DNA from: Alitiscatomonas aceti
Lineage (GTDB): Bacteria; Bacillota; Clostridia; Lachnospirales; Lachnospiraceae
DNA length: 64,000 nt
Assembly (NCBI RefSeq): GCF_025567195.1
Contig: NZ_JAOQJF010000016.1
Coordinates: forward strand, 1-64,000
Reading direction: 5' to 3'
In this document: piece after piece, positions 44,063-53,560 of the stretch
Layout: each line of letters opens with the position of its first letter
Position numbering within the stretch: position 1 is the stretch's first letter
Made by a program: the position numbers and the translations under genes
Notes under the pieces: model-generated
The model's database searches: none
Told to the model about the DNA's origin: nothing
Seen by the model: only the letters and a program-made list of their open reading frames with translations

Positions 44063-45463
44063 TCAGAACAGCACCGGCATTTTCAGCCAGCGGCCCCGCA
44101 GCAGGCGGATCAGGAACACGATGCCGCGGGTGATCAGCTCGGCAGTCATAGAGATCCATACGCCGGTGACGCCGAACCGATGGGTGAACACCAGAACCGT
44201 CATGACACGGACGCCCCACATGGTAAACAGGTTGATGAAGAACGGGGCCTTGCTGTCCCCGGCTCCCCGGAGCGCGCCGGTGGCGACGATGCTGACGGCA
44301 AACAGCGGTTCTGAGAAGGCTACGATCCGCAGAAGTCCGGCGCTGACCTCCGCTACCTCCGTGTCAGCTGTCAGGAGGCTGGTGAGGAAGGGCGCGAAGC
44401 CGAACATTAAGAGCGCCATGAAAAATACCAGGATGGAGCCTAAGATCGTGGTCCCGTAGGCGAACCGCTTTGCCATATCCAGCCGCCGGGCTCCGATGCT
44501 CTGGCCCACAAGGGCGGTGGCGGCAGAGGCGACGCCGAAGGCAGGAAGATAGCAGATGCTCTCAGTCTGGACAGCCACGTAGTTGGAGGCCACGGCCACG
44601 GTGCCCATTCCGGCCACCACAGAGGTCATGACGATCTGAGCCAGGGAGAGGGCCATGCGCTCCAGGGCAGTGGGCGTGGACAGGCGCAGCATGTTGTTCA
44701 TGCACGGCTTTGTGAAGCGCCAGGTCTCGTTTCCCTGGAAGCGGAGCGGCCCCTTACGGCAGATGATGCCCAGAAGAAGGGTCACGGCCACGCAGGCCTG
44801 GGCGAGTCCTGTGCCCAGAGCCGCGCCCTGGACGCCGAGGCCGGCTCCCCAGACGTGGAAGCCGCCGATGTCCCGGGGCGGGTAAATGAAGATAAAGTTA
44901 AAGATCACGTCAAACACGCACATGCCCACGTTCATGATGCTGGGCAGCAGGATGTTTCCGCTGCACCGCAGGATGCTGGAGTACAGGGCGGAGGCCATGG
45001 AAAACGGGAAGAAGAAGGCCACCGTACAGAAGTAGGACCTGGCCGCCGGGGCGATCTCCGGATCAGAGCCCAGAAGCTCCGGCAGGACCTGGCCGATGCC
45101 GATGGCTGCTGCGGCCATGACCACACCGAACAAAACGTTAAACAGGATGGACTGGCACAGGACGTTCCGGCTGTCTCCGTCCCGTCCGGCTCCCAGGTAC
45201 TGGGCGATCTGGACGGAAAAGCCCACGGCAATGGCGCTGGTCAGGCCGTTCATTAGCCAGATGGAGCTGGCTACCACGCCGATGGCCGCCGTGGCTCCCG
45301 GACCCAGGCTGCCCACCATGGCGGTGTCGATATAGCTCATGAGCGTCATGACCAGCTGTTCCAGGATCGCCGGAATGGAAAGGGCGATGATCAGCTGGGT
45401 CTGGCTTTTTAAGGAGATGGAGCGGCCGTCCCGCATGGCCTCGCTCATCTGAAGCATGTTCAT
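44063..45463 (-). CDS. MATE family efflux transporter
   Basis: 466-aa membrane protein with about twelve hydrophobic segments. The MATE signature ALSIPAILEQLVMTLMSYID lies near 25-44 and a second PTALERMALSLAQIVMTSVV near 255-274. Start at ATG 45463 (GGGGGT 7 nt upstream); the frame extends to a TTG at 45478. Only modest likeness to the other MATE gene at 13773. It is transcribed divergently from pth. Substrate unknown. Confidence 0.9.
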   Translation of the reverse strand: MNMLQMSEAMRDGRSISLKSQTQLIIALSIPAILEQLVMTLMSYIDTAMVGSLGPGATAAIGVVASSIWLMNGLTSAIAVGFSVQIAQYLGAGRDGDSRNVLCQSILFNVLFGVVMAAAAIGIGQVLPELLGSDPEIAPAARSYFCTVAFFFPFSMASALYSSILRCSGNILLPSIMNVGMCVFDVIFNFIFIYPPRDIGGFHVWGAGLGVQGAALGTGLAQACVAVTLLLGIICRKGPLRFQGNETWRFTKPCMNNMLRLSTPTALERMALSLAQIVMTSVVAGMGTVAVASNYVAVQTESICYLPAFGVASAATALVGQSIGARRLDMAKRFAYGTTILGSILVFFMALLMFGFAPFLTSLLTADTEVAEVSAGLLRIVAFSEPLFAVSIVATGALRGAGDSKAPFFINLFTMWGVRVMTVLVFTHRFGVTGVWISMTAELITRGIVFLIRLLRGRWLKMPVLF

Positions 45464-45563
45464 AAAAGATACCCCCAATGTAAGAATTTAATAAAATACC
45501 CCATGCCCATAGTATACTGGAAAACGGCAGGAATTGGAAGAGGAGGAGCAAAGGATTTGGGAC

Positions 45564-45592
45564 TTGTAAGTCATGGATAAAACTGATAGAAT
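45564..45592 (+). promoter_or_regulatory. Promoter of pth-mfd
   Basis: TTGTAA, 17-bp spacer, TAGAAT, 42 bp before ATG 45635. Confidence 0.6.
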
Positions 45593-45634
45593 AGTAAAAC
45601 CATAAATCATGGGATAAAGGAGAAAATATACCAT

Positions 45635-46213
45635 ATGTTTTTAATAGCAGGTCTCGGGAATCCGGGAAAGGAATATGAAAATACACGCCATAACGCCGGC
45701 TTCATGGTGCTGGACGCCCTGGCAGATAAGCTGGGAGCCGACATATCGGAGAAAAAGCACAAGGCCCTCTGCGGCAGGGCTGTGATCGGGGGGCAGAAGG
45801 TGATCCTTTTAAAGCCCCAGACGTATATGAATTCCAGCGGCGAGAGCATCCGGGCGGCTGCCGATTATTATAAGGTGGACCCGGAGGACATCCTGGTGGT
45901 CTATGACGACATCAGCCTGGCTCCCGGCCAGCTTCGGATCCGGGCCAAGGGAAGCGCCGGAGGCCACAACGGGATCAAGAGCATCATCGCCCATCTGGGG
46001 ACCCAGGAGTTCCCCAGAGTCCGGGTGGGCGTGGGAGAAAAGCCGCCCAGGATGGATCTGGCCGACTATGTGCTGGGCCATTTTTCCCAGGGCGAGAGAA
46101 AGATCATGGAGGACGCAGTAAAGGAAGCGGCCGATGCGGTCATGGAGGCAGTGGAGGAAGGGATCGACCATGCCATGAACAGCCATAACCGGAAGAAGGA
46201 CGGCCAGGCGTAA
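45635..46213 (+). CDS. pth: Peptidyl-tRNA hydrolase
   Basis: 192-aa enzyme that frees tRNA from peptidyl-tRNAs dropped by ribosomes. Family motifs: FLIAGLGNPGKEYENTRHNA (2-21) with the catalytic His, LLKPQTYMNSSGES, VVYDDISLAPGQLRIRAKGS, GGHNGIKSII, and FPRVRVGVGEKP. AAAGGAGA precedes ATG 45635. It begins a pth-mfd-membrane protein run with 21- and 7-bp gaps, the first two as in many Firmicutes. Confidence 0.97.
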   Translation: MFLIAGLGNPGKEYENTRHNAGFMVLDALADKLGADISEKKHKALCGRAVIGGQKVILLKPQTYMNSSGESIRAAADYYKVDPEDILVVYDDISLAPGQLRIRAKGSAGGHNGIKSIIAHLGTQEFPRVRVGVGEKPPRMDLADYVLGHFSQGERKIMEDAVKEAADAVMEAVEEGIDHAMNSHNRKKDGQA

Positions 46214-46234
46214 AAGGATCGGGAGAGGAGAAGA

Positions 46235-49200
46235 ATGGGAGAGATATTTGCAAATCCGCTGACGGAGCTGGCAGAATATGGAGACATGAAGCAGGATCTT
46301 ATGAAAGGGAAAGGACCCGTCCAGATCTGCGGCGTCACCGATTCCCAGAAGGTCCATGTGATGTACCAGGTTTCGGAGGAGAAGGCCTGGAGGTTAGTTG
46401 TGACTCACGACGATACCAGGGCCAGGGAGCTTTACGATGACTTCAGCTATTTTGAAAAGAATACATGGCTGTATCCCGCCAGGGATCTTCTGTTTTACAG
46501 CTCCGATATCCATGGAAACCTTCTGACCAGACAGCGGATGCAGGTGTTTAAGCACCTGATGGAGGATGTTGGCGGGACCGTGGTGACCACGGTGGACGGC
46601 CTCATGGACCATCTTCTCCCTCTTTCCATGATGAAGGAGCGGCGGATCCTGGTGGAGTCCGGAGAGGTCCTGGATATCGGGGATATGAAGGAACGGCTCC
46701 GGGATCTGGGCTACGAGCGGACGGGCCAGGTGGACGGAATGGGCCAGTTTTCCATCCGAGGAGGAATCATTGATATTTTCCCTCTGACCGAGGAGCTTCC
46801 GGTGCGGATCGAGCTGTGGGGAGACGAGGTGGACTCCATCCGGTCCTTTGATCCGGAGAGCCAGAGATCCATTACCCAGATGGATTCGGTGCTGATCTAT
46901 CCGGCGGCGGAGCTGACCTTAACAAAGGAGCAGATGGAAAACGGCACAGACCGGATCGAAAAGGAAGGGAAAAAGCAGGAAAAGGCCTTCCGGGAGGCAG
47001 GAAAGCCCGAGGAGGCCCACCGGATCAAGACTGCCGTGGGGGAACTGTGCGAGGCCTTAAGGGAGGGCTTTGACCCCCACGCCCTGGACGGATATATCCG
47101 GTATTTCTGTAAGGAGACGGTGTCGTTTCTGGAGTACATGAAGGAAGCGGCGGGAACGGACCGGACGGACGGAGCTCTCGCCGGAAACGGCGGCTCTGGG
47201 GAGCGCGCAGGCCTTGCCATATTTTTAGATGAGCCCCAGAGGCTTTTGGAAAAGGCCGGAGCGGTGGAAACTGAGTTTCGGGAGAGCATGAGCCACCGTC
47301 TGGAAAAGGGGTATCTGCTTCCGGGCCAGACGGATCTTTTATTTTCCGCAAAGGCTGTGCTGGCGGCGGCCCAGACGCCGGAGGCCATTTTTATGACGGG
47401 CCTGGACCAGCGGCTTCCGGGCATGGCCGTTAAAAAGAAATACAGCATCACGGGAAAAAATGTCAATTCCTACCAGAACGGCTTTGAGCTTCTGATCAAA
47501 GATCTGACCCGCTGGAAAAAGGAAGGCTACCGGGTGGTGCTCCTTTCTGCGTCCCGGACCAGGGCCAGCCGTCTGGCAGGGGATCTGAGAGAGTACGATC
47601 TGCGGGCCTTCTGCCCCGAGGATCCCAGCCGTCCGGTGAGCCCGGGGGAGATCCTGGTGACCTATGGAAAGCTCCATAAGGGCTTTGAATATCCGCTGAT
47701 CAAATTTGTGGTCATTACGGAAGGCGACATGTTCGGAAACGAGCGCCGCCAGAAGAAAAGGAAAAAGTACAATTACGAGGGCAAGAAGATCAGCAGCTTT
47801 TCCGAGCTGTCCGTGGGAGACTATGTGGTCCATGAGAGCCATGGCCTGGGTATCTACCGGGGGATCGAAAAGATCGAGCAGGACCATGTGATCAAGGATT
47901 ATATCAAGGTGGAGTATGCCGACGGCGGAAATCTCTATCTTCCGGCCACCCGCCTGGACGGGATCCAGAAGTACGCCGGAGCCGATGCGAAGACGCCGAA
48001 GCTCAATAAATTAGGCGGGGCCGAATGGGGAAAGACAAAGACCCGGGTACGCACGGCCGTGCGGGAGATCGCAAAGGAGCTGGTGGAGCTTTACGCCGCC
48101 CGCCAGGACGCCGAGGGCTTCGTTTACGGGGAGGACACGGTCTGGCAGAAGGAATTTGAAGAGATGTTCCCCTATGAGGAGACCGACGACCAGCTTTCCG
48201 CCATCGAGGACACAAAAAAGGATATGGAGAGCCGGAAGATCATGGACCGGCTGATCTGCGGCGATGTGGGCTACGGAAAGACCGAGATCGCTCTCCGGGC
48301 GGCCTTCAAGGCGGTCCAGGAGGGAAAGCAGGTGGTCTACCTGGTTCCCACCACCATCCTGGCCCAGCAGCACTACAATACCTTTATCCAGAGGATGAAG
48401 GACTTTCCGGTGCGGGTGGATCTGATGTCCCGGTTTAAGACCCCGGCGGATATCAAAAAGACGCTGGAGGGGCTGAAAAAGGGGTTTGTGGACATCGTCA
48501 TCGGCACTCACCGGGTGCTCTCCAAGGACGTGCAGTTCAAGGACCTGGGCCTGCTCATCATCGACGAGGAGCAGCGGTTCGGCGTGGCCCACAAGGAAAA
48601 GATCAAGCAGCTGAAGCAGAACGTGGATGTGCTGACCCTGACTGCCACCCCCATTCCCAGGACTCTCCACATGAGCCTCATCGGGATCCGGGATATGAGC
48701 GTTTTAGAGGAGCCGCCCATGGAGCGTGTGCCCATCCAGACGTATGTGATGGAGTATAACGACGAGATGGTCCGGGAAGCCATCCACCGGGAGCTGGCCC
48801 GCGGCGGCCAGGTATACTATGTATACAACAGAGTCAGCAACATCGACGAGATTGCAGGCCATGTGGCCTCTCTGGTGCCCGATGCTCAGGTGGCCTTTGC
48901 CCATGGGCAGATGAACGAGCGTCAGCTGGAGCGGATCATGCTGGATTTTGTCAACGGCGACATCGACGTTTTAGTATCCACCACCATCATCGAAACGGGG
49001 CTGGATATCCCCAACGCCAACACCATGATCATCCATGACGCGGACCGGCTGGGCCTTTCCCAGCTTTACCAGATCCGCGGGCGCATCGGCCGCTCCAACC
49101 GCACCTCCTTTGCGTTCCTCATGTACAAGCGGGACAAAATGCTGCGGGAGGAGGCGGAAAAGCGCCTCCAGGCAATCCGGGAATTCACGGAGCTGGGCTC

Positions 49201-49834
49201 CGGCATTAAGATCGCCATGCGGGACCTGGAGATCCGCGGGGCGGGGAACATCCTGGGAGCGGAGCAGCACGGCCACATGGAGGCCGTGGGGTATGATTTG
49301 TACTGCAAGATGTTAAATGAGGCCGTCCTGGCCCTTAAGGGAGAGACCACAGAGGAGGAGAGCTTCGAGACTGTGGTGGACTGCGACATCGACGCCTTTA
49401 TCCCCGACGGATATATTAAGAACGAGTATCTGAAGCTGGATGTATACAAACGGATCTCGGCCATTGAGAACGAAGAGGAATACATGGACATGCAGGATGA
49501 GCTCATCGACCGGTTTGGAGATATCCCCGGACCGGTGGAAAATCTTCTGAAGGTGGCGGAGTTAAAGGCCGCAGCCCACCGGGCCTATGTGACCGGGGTG
49601 GCTGTCAACCGCCAGGAGATCCGTATGGAGCTGTATCCCAAGGCGAAGTTAGACGTTTCCGGTATTCCGGGACTCATCGGGGAATACAAGAACGCCCTGC
49701 GGTTCGTCCAGGGAGAAAAGCCCATGATGTTCTACCAGGATAAGCGGAATAAGAATAAGGACTGCGGCCCCATGATGGAGAAGGCCAGGGAGATATTGGA
49801 ACGGCTGGGGGGACTGGCAGGCCAGAGGGGGTGA
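46235..49834 (+). CDS. mfd: Transcription-repair coupling factor
   Basis: 1199-aa DNA translocase that removes stalled RNA polymerase and recruits UvrA. Order: UvrB-like N-terminal modules (about 1-350; GGIIDIFPLTEELPVRIELWG near 170-190), polymerase-interaction domain (about 520-600; YVVHESHGLGIYRGIEKIE), helicase with Walker A GDVGYGKTE (about 674-682), DEEQ box in LLIIDEEQRFG, and RIGRSNRTSFAF in the second RecA lobe, then the C-terminal TRCF domain. Full length. Ribosome site GGAGAGGAG. Cotranscribed with pth. Confidence 0.97.
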   Translation: MGEIFANPLTELAEYGDMKQDLMKGKGPVQICGVTDSQKVHVMYQVSEEKAWRLVVTHDDTRARELYDDFSYFEKNTWLYPARDLLFYSSDIHGNLLTRQRMQVFKHLMEDVGGTVVTTVDGLMDHLLPLSMMKERRILVESGEVLDIGDMKERLRDLGYERTGQVDGMGQFSIRGGIIDIFPLTEELPVRIELWGDEVDSIRSFDPESQRSITQMDSVLIYPAAELTLTKEQMENGTDRIEKEGKKQEKAFREAGKPEEAHRIKTAVGELCEALREGFDPHALDGYIRYFCKETVSFLEYMKEAAGTDRTDGALAGNGGSGERAGLAIFLDEPQRLLEKAGAVETEFRESMSHRLEKGYLLPGQTDLLFSAKAVLAAAQTPEAIFMTGLDQRLPGMAVKKKYSITGKNVNSYQNGFELLIKDLTRWKKEGYRVVLLSASRTRASRLAGDLREYDLRAFCPEDPSRPVSPGEILVTYGKLHKGFEYPLIKFVVITEGDMFGNERRQKKRKKYNYEGKKISSFSELSVGDYVVHESHGLGIYRGIEKIEQDHVIKDYIKVEYADGGNLYLPATRLDGIQKYAGADAKTPKLNKLGGAEWGKTKTRVRTAVREIAKELVELYAARQDAEGFVYGEDTVWQKEFEEMFPYEETDDQLSAIEDTKKDMESRKIMDRLICGDVGYGKTEIALRAAFKAVQEGKQVVYLVPTTILAQQHYNTFIQRMKDFPVRVDLMSRFKTPADIKKTLEGLKKGFVDIVIGTHRVLSKDVQFKDLGLLIIDEEQRFGVAHKEKIKQLKQNVDVLTLTATPIPRTLHMSLIGIRDMSVLEEPPMERVPIQTYVMEYNDEMVREAIHRELARGGQVYYVYNRVSNIDEIAGHVASLVPDAQVAFAHGQMNERQLERIMLDFVNGDIDVLVSTTIIETGLDIPNANTMIIHDADRLGLSQLYQIRGRIGRSNRTSFAFLMYKRDKMLREEAEKRLQAIREFTELGSGIKIAMRDLEIRGAGNILGAEQHGHMEAVGYDLYCKMLNEAVLALKGETTEEESFETVVDCDIDAFIPDGYIKNEYLKLDVYKRISAIENEEEYMDMQDELIDRFGDIPGPVENLLKVAELKAAAHRAYVTGVAVNRQEIRMELYPKAKLDVSGIPGLIGEYKNALRFVQGEKPMMFYQDKRNKNKDCGPMMEKAREILERLGGLAGQRG

Positions 49835-49841
49835 ACCCGGT

Positions 49842-50441
49842 ATGAGAAAAAATGATATGTACTGGCTCCTGTTCCAGATCGCATGCGGACTGTTCTGTCT
49901 TTTTTCATGGACACAGCCAGGCCAGGCAGCCCGGTATCTTTTACTGGGGCTCCTGTTTTTACGGATCACATTGTTTCTGCTGGTCTGGAAGAACGGAGAC
50001 CGGGCGGTCCGATGGCTGGCGGGTCGGCACACGCCGGTGGGAGATCTGGAACTGAAGGAGCTTCGAGGGAAACTTTTTGATGTGTTGGTCCTTGCCGAAT
50101 TTATGATCCTGGGAAACGCGGTTCCGAGACTGGCCGTCCATGGGCCGGAGTTTCGCCGCTATGATGCTCTTGCATGGTTTACCATAGCGTTGGTGATCTA
50201 TTACCTGGTAAATTCTCCGGGTCTGCGGCTTTTCTTAAAAGGGGGCTGGTTTTGGGGGATACCCTGGGTAAGCATTGCACTGCTCCTATTGGTGTATAAA
50301 AATTCTGGGATTTTTATCGCAGATGCCGGTGATCAAATGTTTGTCGTAATGGTGATCATGCACTTGGAACTGGTGGCCAGTACGCTGGTAAGGATGTATC
50401 TGAAGGGAAAAGAGCGAGGTTCTGATGTGGGGCAGCTATGA
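49842..50441 (+). CDS. Membrane protein of unknown function
   Basis: 199-aa protein with five or six hydrophobic segments (about 8-26, 31-49, 82-96, 110-128, 136-152, 164-184) and a basic cytoplasmic tail. I recognise no family. It starts 7 bp after mfd and is probably in that transcript, with a weak start context. Its last 6 bp overlap the convergent LysR gene. Coding is supported by continuous hydrophobic pattern and position. Confidence 0.72.
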   Translation: MRKNDMYWLLFQIACGLFCLFSWTQPGQAARYLLLGLLFLRITLFLLVWKNGDRAVRWLAGRHTPVGDLELKELRGKLFDVLVLAEFMILGNAVPRLAVHGPEFRRYDALAWFTIALVIYYLVNSPGLRLFLKGGWFWGIPWVSIALLLLVYKNSGIFIADAGDQMFVVMVIMHLELVASTLVRMYLKGKERGSDVGQL

Positions 50442-51332
50442 AGCTGCCCCGTTTCCTTCCGCCGTAAATTCCACATATTCCCCGAAAAATTCATTTACAT
50501 AAAAATTAGGATCGTTTTTCCGGCAGAGAGCATAAAATTTCCTTGGCAGATAAGGAAATGCAAAGCTCTTTTTTATTACATGGTCATACTTCCCGAGACG
50601 GATAAAATCGGGGATCATTCCGAATCCCAGGCCCGCGTTGACCATCATCATTTTCGTGTCATATGAGTTGACATGGATAATATCGCGGAAACGGAAAAAG
50701 GGCTTATAGTGATCAGAAATCTGGGAAATGCTGCCATCGTACATGGTGATAAGGACTTCGTTTTCCAGGTCAGATGATGAGATCCTTTCCAGGGAGGCCA
50801 GCGGGGATTCCCGGCAGATAGCCAGCCTCCAATCATGCTCATAGATCATAGCAGCGTTAAAATATTCTTTTTGGATTCCGGCCAGGAACTGGTCACTGGT
50901 GATGATGACATCCAGAAGGTTTTGTTCAAAGCGCTTTAAAAGCTCCCGGTAGCTGTACTGGAGACAGGTGATCCGCAGGTCTGGATGCTCAGAGACGTAA
51001 GTGCCCAGAAAGGGGCTTAAGAGCTCGCTTTCATAAATCCCCACGCCGATCTTCAGCGAACGGGTAAAGCCCTGGTGGATATTCTGGACCGTTTCAATGG
51101 AGGCATTATATACCTCCAGAAGCCTCTGGGCCTGGATATAAAACTCCCGCCCGGCATCTGTAAGGACGACCGAATGATTATCACGGTAAAACAGGCGGAC
51201 ATTCAGCTCCTCTTCCAGACTGCTGATCTTCCGGCTCATGGAGGTCTGGGTAATATGCTCTTTATCGGCAGCCCTGGTGAAGTTCAGACATTCCGCCAGG
51301 CTGATAAAGCATTTCATATTTTCTAAGTTCAT
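50436..51332 (-). CDS. LysR family transcriptional regulator
   Basis: 298-aa regulator. Winged-helix DNA-binding domain 1-65 with the family pattern LAECLNFTRAADKEHITQTS followed by MSRKISSLEEELNVRLFYR. Co-inducer-binding domain from about 90. ATG 51332 follows AAAGGAGA. Divergent from the creatininase-symporter-M20 operon with a dyad in between (51366-51398), so it most likely controls that operon and itself. Inducer unknown. Confidence 0.92.
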   Translation of the reverse strand: MNLENMKCFISLAECLNFTRAADKEHITQTSMSRKISSLEEELNVRLFYRDNHSVVLTDAGREFYIQAQRLLEVYNASIETVQNIHQGFTRSLKIGVGIYESELLSPFLGTYVSEHPDLRITCLQYSYRELLKRFEQNLLDVIITSDQFLAGIQKEYFNAAMIYEHDWRLAICRESPLASLERISSSDLENEVLITMYDGSISQISDHYKPFFRFRDIIHVNSYDTKMMMVNAGLGFGMIPDFIRLGKYDHVIKKSFAFPYLPRKFYALCRKNDPNFYVNEFFGEYVEFTAEGNGAAS

Positions 51333-51365
51333 TTCATCTCTCCTTTGCGGACATTTGTTTTCTGC

Positions 51366-51398
51366 ATAACGTGACACTTTTTCTTCATTTCACATTAT
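51366..51398. promoter_or_regulatory. Putative LysR operator dyad
   Basis: ATAACGTGA (51366-51374) and TCACATTAT (51390-51398) form an inverted repeat with one mismatch and a 15-bp centre. The right half overlaps the -35 element of the operon promoter; the left half lies 34 bp from the LysR start codon. Confidence 0.6.
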
Positions 51399-51417
51399 GG
51401 ATCCCCGATGCTAAAAT
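51389..51417 (+). promoter_or_regulatory. Promoter of the creatininase-like operon
   Basis: TTCACA, 17-bp spacer, TAAAAT, 40 bp before ATG 51458. The weak -35 fits an activated promoter. Confidence 0.55.
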
Positions 51418-51457
51418 TGTCTCAACAAAACCGGAAACGGAAAGGAGACTCAAGATT

Positions 51458-52189
51458 ATGACAAATTATATCAGAGAAATGAGCGGAAAACAATATTTAA
51501 AGAGACTGGCCGAAAATCCGACGGTGATCATTCCCACCGGGGCCTGTGAGATCTATGGCCCGCAGCTTCCCATGGGCAGTGATCTGATCGCAGCAAAGCG
51601 GATCGCAGAGCTGGTGGCAGAAAAGACCGGTGCATTGATCGCGCCTACCATTGAAGCCGGAGAATCCTCAGCCCTGGCCTCCTTCCCCTGTACCTTTGCC
51701 ATGCCGAGAAAGATCTTAGAGGACTGGCTGGATTTCCTGGTAGGAAAGCTCATTAAGGATGGGGCGAAGAATTTTGTGTTTATCACCGGTCATGCGGGAA
51801 ACGTGGATACGGTAAATTACATTGGAAAAAAATATCTGAATGAACACGATATCCGGCTGGTGCAGATCGACTGGTGGAGGTTTACCAACGCCAACGGCAG
51901 CGATATTTTCCAGTACAGCGGGCAGATGGCCCACGGCCATGCCAGCGAATGTGGAACCTCTGTAATGCTGTATCTTTACCCGGAGCTGGTGGATATGGAC
52001 GAGCTCTCCAGAGTGGAGCCGATCACGGCAGGGGATTTCCCGGATTTCATTGGCTTTGGCCGGTTTACGGACAGGACGCCCAACGGGACCATCGGTGACG
52101 CAACGGTGGCTACCCGGGAAAAAGGGGAAAAGATCGTGACCCGGTGTGTGGACCGGATCGCGGCGTATATGGAGCAGAACTTCCGTTAA
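51458..52189 (+). CDS. Creatininase family amidohydrolase with an altered metal site
   Basis: 243-aa protein of the creatininase fold, a family of metal-dependent amidohydrolases acting on cyclic or linear amides. Visible: IPTGACEIYGPQLPMGSD at 25-42 and ITGHAGNVD at 109-117, then HGHASECGTSVM at 159-170. In creatininase the first motif reads EQHGPHLP...D. Here Glu31, Asp42 and His112 are kept, but the second-metal His is Tyr33 and the position after GH that is Glu in creatininase is Gly114. A true creatininase reaction is therefore doubtful. First gene of an operon with a symporter and an M20 hydrolase. Confidence 0.85.
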   Translation: MTNYIREMSGKQYLKRLAENPTVIIPTGACEIYGPQLPMGSDLIAAKRIAELVAEKTGALIAPTIEAGESSALASFPCTFAMPRKILEDWLDFLVGKLIKDGAKNFVFITGHAGNVDTVNYIGKKYLNEHDIRLVQIDWWRFTNANGSDIFQYSGQMAHGHASECGTSVMLYLYPELVDMDELSRVEPITAGDFPDFIGFGRFTDRTPNGTIGDATVATREKGEKIVTRCVDRIAAYMEQNFR

Positions 52190-52210
52190 AAAAGAGAGGG
52201 GATGGATGAT

Positions 52211-53545
52211 ATGACACTGACTACTGTATTGATCGACATTTCTGCCGTCAGCGTGCTTTTGTTCCTGGCGTTCCTGATCCGGCAGAAGATCCCGTTTTTT
52301 TATAAGTATTATATTCCCACATCTCTGATCGCAGGGATCCTTGGACTGCTTCTGGGTCCGCAGGTGCTGGGCCAGTTTTCACCGGTCCATCTGCAGTTCA
52401 GCGAGTGGATCTCCCAGTGGACCAACTTTCTGTTTGCATTTATTTTTGCCACTTCATTTCTGGGTACGTCCACAGGAAAGTTCGGGAGAGATGTGCTTTC
52501 TACCACCTGTGTGACCGGTGTGGTGTTCATGGCCCAGGTGTTAGTTGGACTGGGGATCGCTTTTTTACTGTCCACATTTATGGATAATGTTCCTTACGCC
52601 ATGGGACTTCTTCCTGTATCTGGCTTTTATGGCGGTCATGGCTCTGCCGGGATCATGGGCGGCTGCTTTGCCACTGAGGGCTGGGAGGAAGCCATGGGTA
52701 TTGCCCTGACCTATGCCACCATCGGTATGTTCGTGGCCGTGATCGGCGGTATGTGGATCATCAACTGGGGAGCGAAAAAAGGCTATACCAGACAGAAAAT
52801 GGACAGCAGCTATGTGGAGAAAAAGGATATAACCGGTATTCTTCCCGCGGAGCAGAGAAAGCCGGCAGCGATGGGAATCTCCAATCCGTCCGTGATCGAT
52901 CCCATGGCGTTCCAGATGATGATCGTCGGTACGATCATCGCGGTTTCCCACTTTCTTAGGGAAGCGATCATTAAGGTGTTCCCATTCTGGGAGCGGATCC
53001 CGCTTTATACCATGTGCCTCATCATGGGAGCCATCATTGGAGTGGCGATCAGCAAGACGAAGTATAACCAGTATATTGACCGGGGAAGTATGAAGCGGAT
53101 CTCTGGCGTGGCTCTGGAATACGCCATTGCCATGAATGTGGCAACTATAAAAATGAGTGTGCTGGCTTCCTATCTTGTTCCGATCCTTCTGACATCTGCT
53201 GCAATTACGGCAGTAACGGCTGTGATCTGTATCGTACTGGCCAAAAAGTGGTATGGAAAAGACTGGTTTGAAATGGCCATGGGCGCATATGGTCAGTGTA
53301 CCGGAAGCCTGGCGACCGGACTTCTTCTGATCAAGGTCCTGGACCCCAATGGCGATACTCTGGCAGCAGAGAGCGTTTCCGGATCCAGCACCCTGGGCTC
53401 CTTCTGGCAGCAGCCATATAATACCATTGGACCCATGATGATCCTGGCAAGCCCTGTATTGGTCACTCTGGGAACGGCTGGTTTTCTGGCAGTTTTCCTA
53501 GCAGCCGGCACCCTGCTGTTTGGAAGAACGGTAAAAAAGTCGTAG
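52211..53545 (+). CDS. Sodium/glutamate symporter (GltS-like)
   Basis: 444-aa membrane carrier of the ESS family with about ten to twelve hydrophobic segments and two re-entrant glycine-rich loops. One loop is GFYGGHGSAGIMGG near 139-152, the other is AYGQCTGSLATGLLLIKVLD near 358-377. GltS proteins import glutamate with Na+. In this operon the cargo may be a different acid or amide that the two flanking hydrolases break down. ATG 52211 is preferred over ATG 52202, which touches the GAGAGGGG ribosome site. Confidence 0.86.
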   Translation: MTLTTVLIDISAVSVLLFLAFLIRQKIPFFYKYYIPTSLIAGILGLLLGPQVLGQFSPVHLQFSEWISQWTNFLFAFIFATSFLGTSTGKFGRDVLSTTCVTGVVFMAQVLVGLGIAFLLSTFMDNVPYAMGLLPVSGFYGGHGSAGIMGGCFATEGWEEAMGIALTYATIGMFVAVIGGMWIINWGAKKGYTRQKMDSSYVEKKDITGILPAEQRKPAAMGISNPSVIDPMAFQMMIVGTIIAVSHFLREAIIKVFPFWERIPLYTMCLIMGAIIGVAISKTKYNQYIDRGSMKRISGVALEYAIAMNVATIKMSVLASYLVPILLTSAAITAVTAVICIVLAKKWYGKDWFEMAMGAYGQCTGSLATGLLLIKVLDPNGDTLAAESVSGSSTLGSFWQQPYNTIGPMMILASPVLVTLGTAGFLAVFLAAGTLLFGRTVKKS

Positions 53546-53560
53546 AAAAGGATGGAAAGC